NCBI GenBank assembly: GCA_947624765.1
Contig: CANQLS010000117.1
Span: 1-5,003 of the forward strand
Reading direction: 5' to 3'
Origin: an uncultured Clostridia bacterium
Lineage (GTDB): Bacteria; Bacillota; Clostridia; TANB77; UBA1234
Length of the DNA: 5,003 nucleotides
How positions within the stretch are numbered: position 1 is the stretch's first letter; each line of letters begins with the position of its first letter. Both the position numbers and the translations under genes were made by a program. Of this stretch, positions 4,686 through 5,003 are shown in pieces. A model generated the notes under the pieces. It searched no databases, was not told where the DNA came from, and saw only the letters and a list, made by a program, of their open reading frames with translations.

Positions 4686-5003
4686 TTGATTACATTAGAA
4701 GATATTAAAAATGATGAAGAAATAAAGATATTGATTAATGATGCAGAGAGGCAACTTATTGAATTAGGCTATACGGAACATGGAATGCGACATCTAGGCA
4801 TTGTTTCTAGTTTAGCAGGAAAGATATTAAGCGAATTTGACTATTCTCAAAGAGAGGTAGAATTAGCAGAAATTGCAGGATATTTACACGATATTGGAAA
4901 TGCAGTTAATCGTCAAGATCATGCACATACAGGTGCTATTTTGGCATACGAATTGTTAAAGTCGAGGGGAATGGATTTGCATGAAGCTGCAGAAATTATG
5001 ATG
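4686..5003 (+). CDS. HD-domain phosphohydrolase, 3' truncated by the window end
   Basis: The frame opens at a TTG start (4686), seven bases after a strong AAAGGAG site (4672-4678), and is still open at the right edge, giving 106 residues. No ATG lies near the ribosome binding site; the first in-frame ATG is at residue 34, inside the conserved region, so TTG is the best start. The HD-superfamily signature is clear: His36 in His-Gly-Met-Arg-His, then Tyr-Leu-His68-Asp69-Ile-Gly, followed by Asp-His79-Ala-His81-Thr-Gly. These His and Asp residues would bind divalent metal. HD proteins hydrolyse phosphate esters, often of nucleotides; the substrate is not evident. The N-terminal 30 residues look like a helical cap (Leu-Glu-Asp-Ile... 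Asp-Ala-Glu-Arg). It was missed by ATG-based gene finding because of the TTG start. Pairing with the small membrane protein upstream may reflect a conserved clostridial neighbourhood. Confidence 0.88.
   Translation, partial: MITLEDIKNDEEIKILINDAERQLIELGYTEHGMRHLGIVSSLAGKILSEFDYSQREVELAEIAGYLHDIGNAVNRQDHAHTGAILAYELLKSRGMDLHEAAEIMM

Overview
The window looks like a chromosomal segment of a low-GC Gram-positive bacterium, most likely a member of Clostridia. The grounds are strong AGGAGG-type ribosome binding sites, classical hairpin-plus-U terminators, a surface protein with C-terminal S-layer homology (SLH) domains, a Cof-type HAD phosphatase, and a small membrane protein resembling the TIGR04086/DUF3792 (YrzE-like) family followed by an HD-domain phosphohydrolase. 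All genes lie on the + strand.

Left part (1 to about 1500) has a relatively high GC content: about 45-48% in sampled stretches of the complete gene and about 60% in the first 130 bases. It holds the 3' end of an unidentified gene with a proline-rich, repeat-containing tail, then a terminator. A 270-base non-coding interval follows, with a second free-standing terminator, a near-consensus promoter overlapped by a 24-bp dyad, and a 5'-UTR hairpin. Next is a monocistronic gene for a secreted 355-residue protein built from three beta-rich repeat units, closed by a perfect 12-bp terminator.

A transition zone (about 1503-1684) is non-coding. It contains an isolated GC-rich hairpin in otherwise AT-rich DNA. 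From here on composition drops to about 30% GC.

Right part (1685-5003): a promoter drives a secreted transglutaminase-like protein with three SLH domains and, 18 bases downstream, a Cof-type HAD phosphatase, probably as one operon. A terminator hairpin after the phosphatase contains the ribosome binding site of the next gene (the TIGR04086-like membrane protein), so termination and translation start share the same bases. The last gene is a TTG-initiated HD-domain protein cut by the window end.

No defence system, CRISPR array, tRNA, rRNA or transposase is visible. The least ordinary items are the repeat-built secreted protein with its elaborate leader, the terminator that hides a ribosome binding site, and the compositional break. 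None amounts to a clearly new system on sequence alone.
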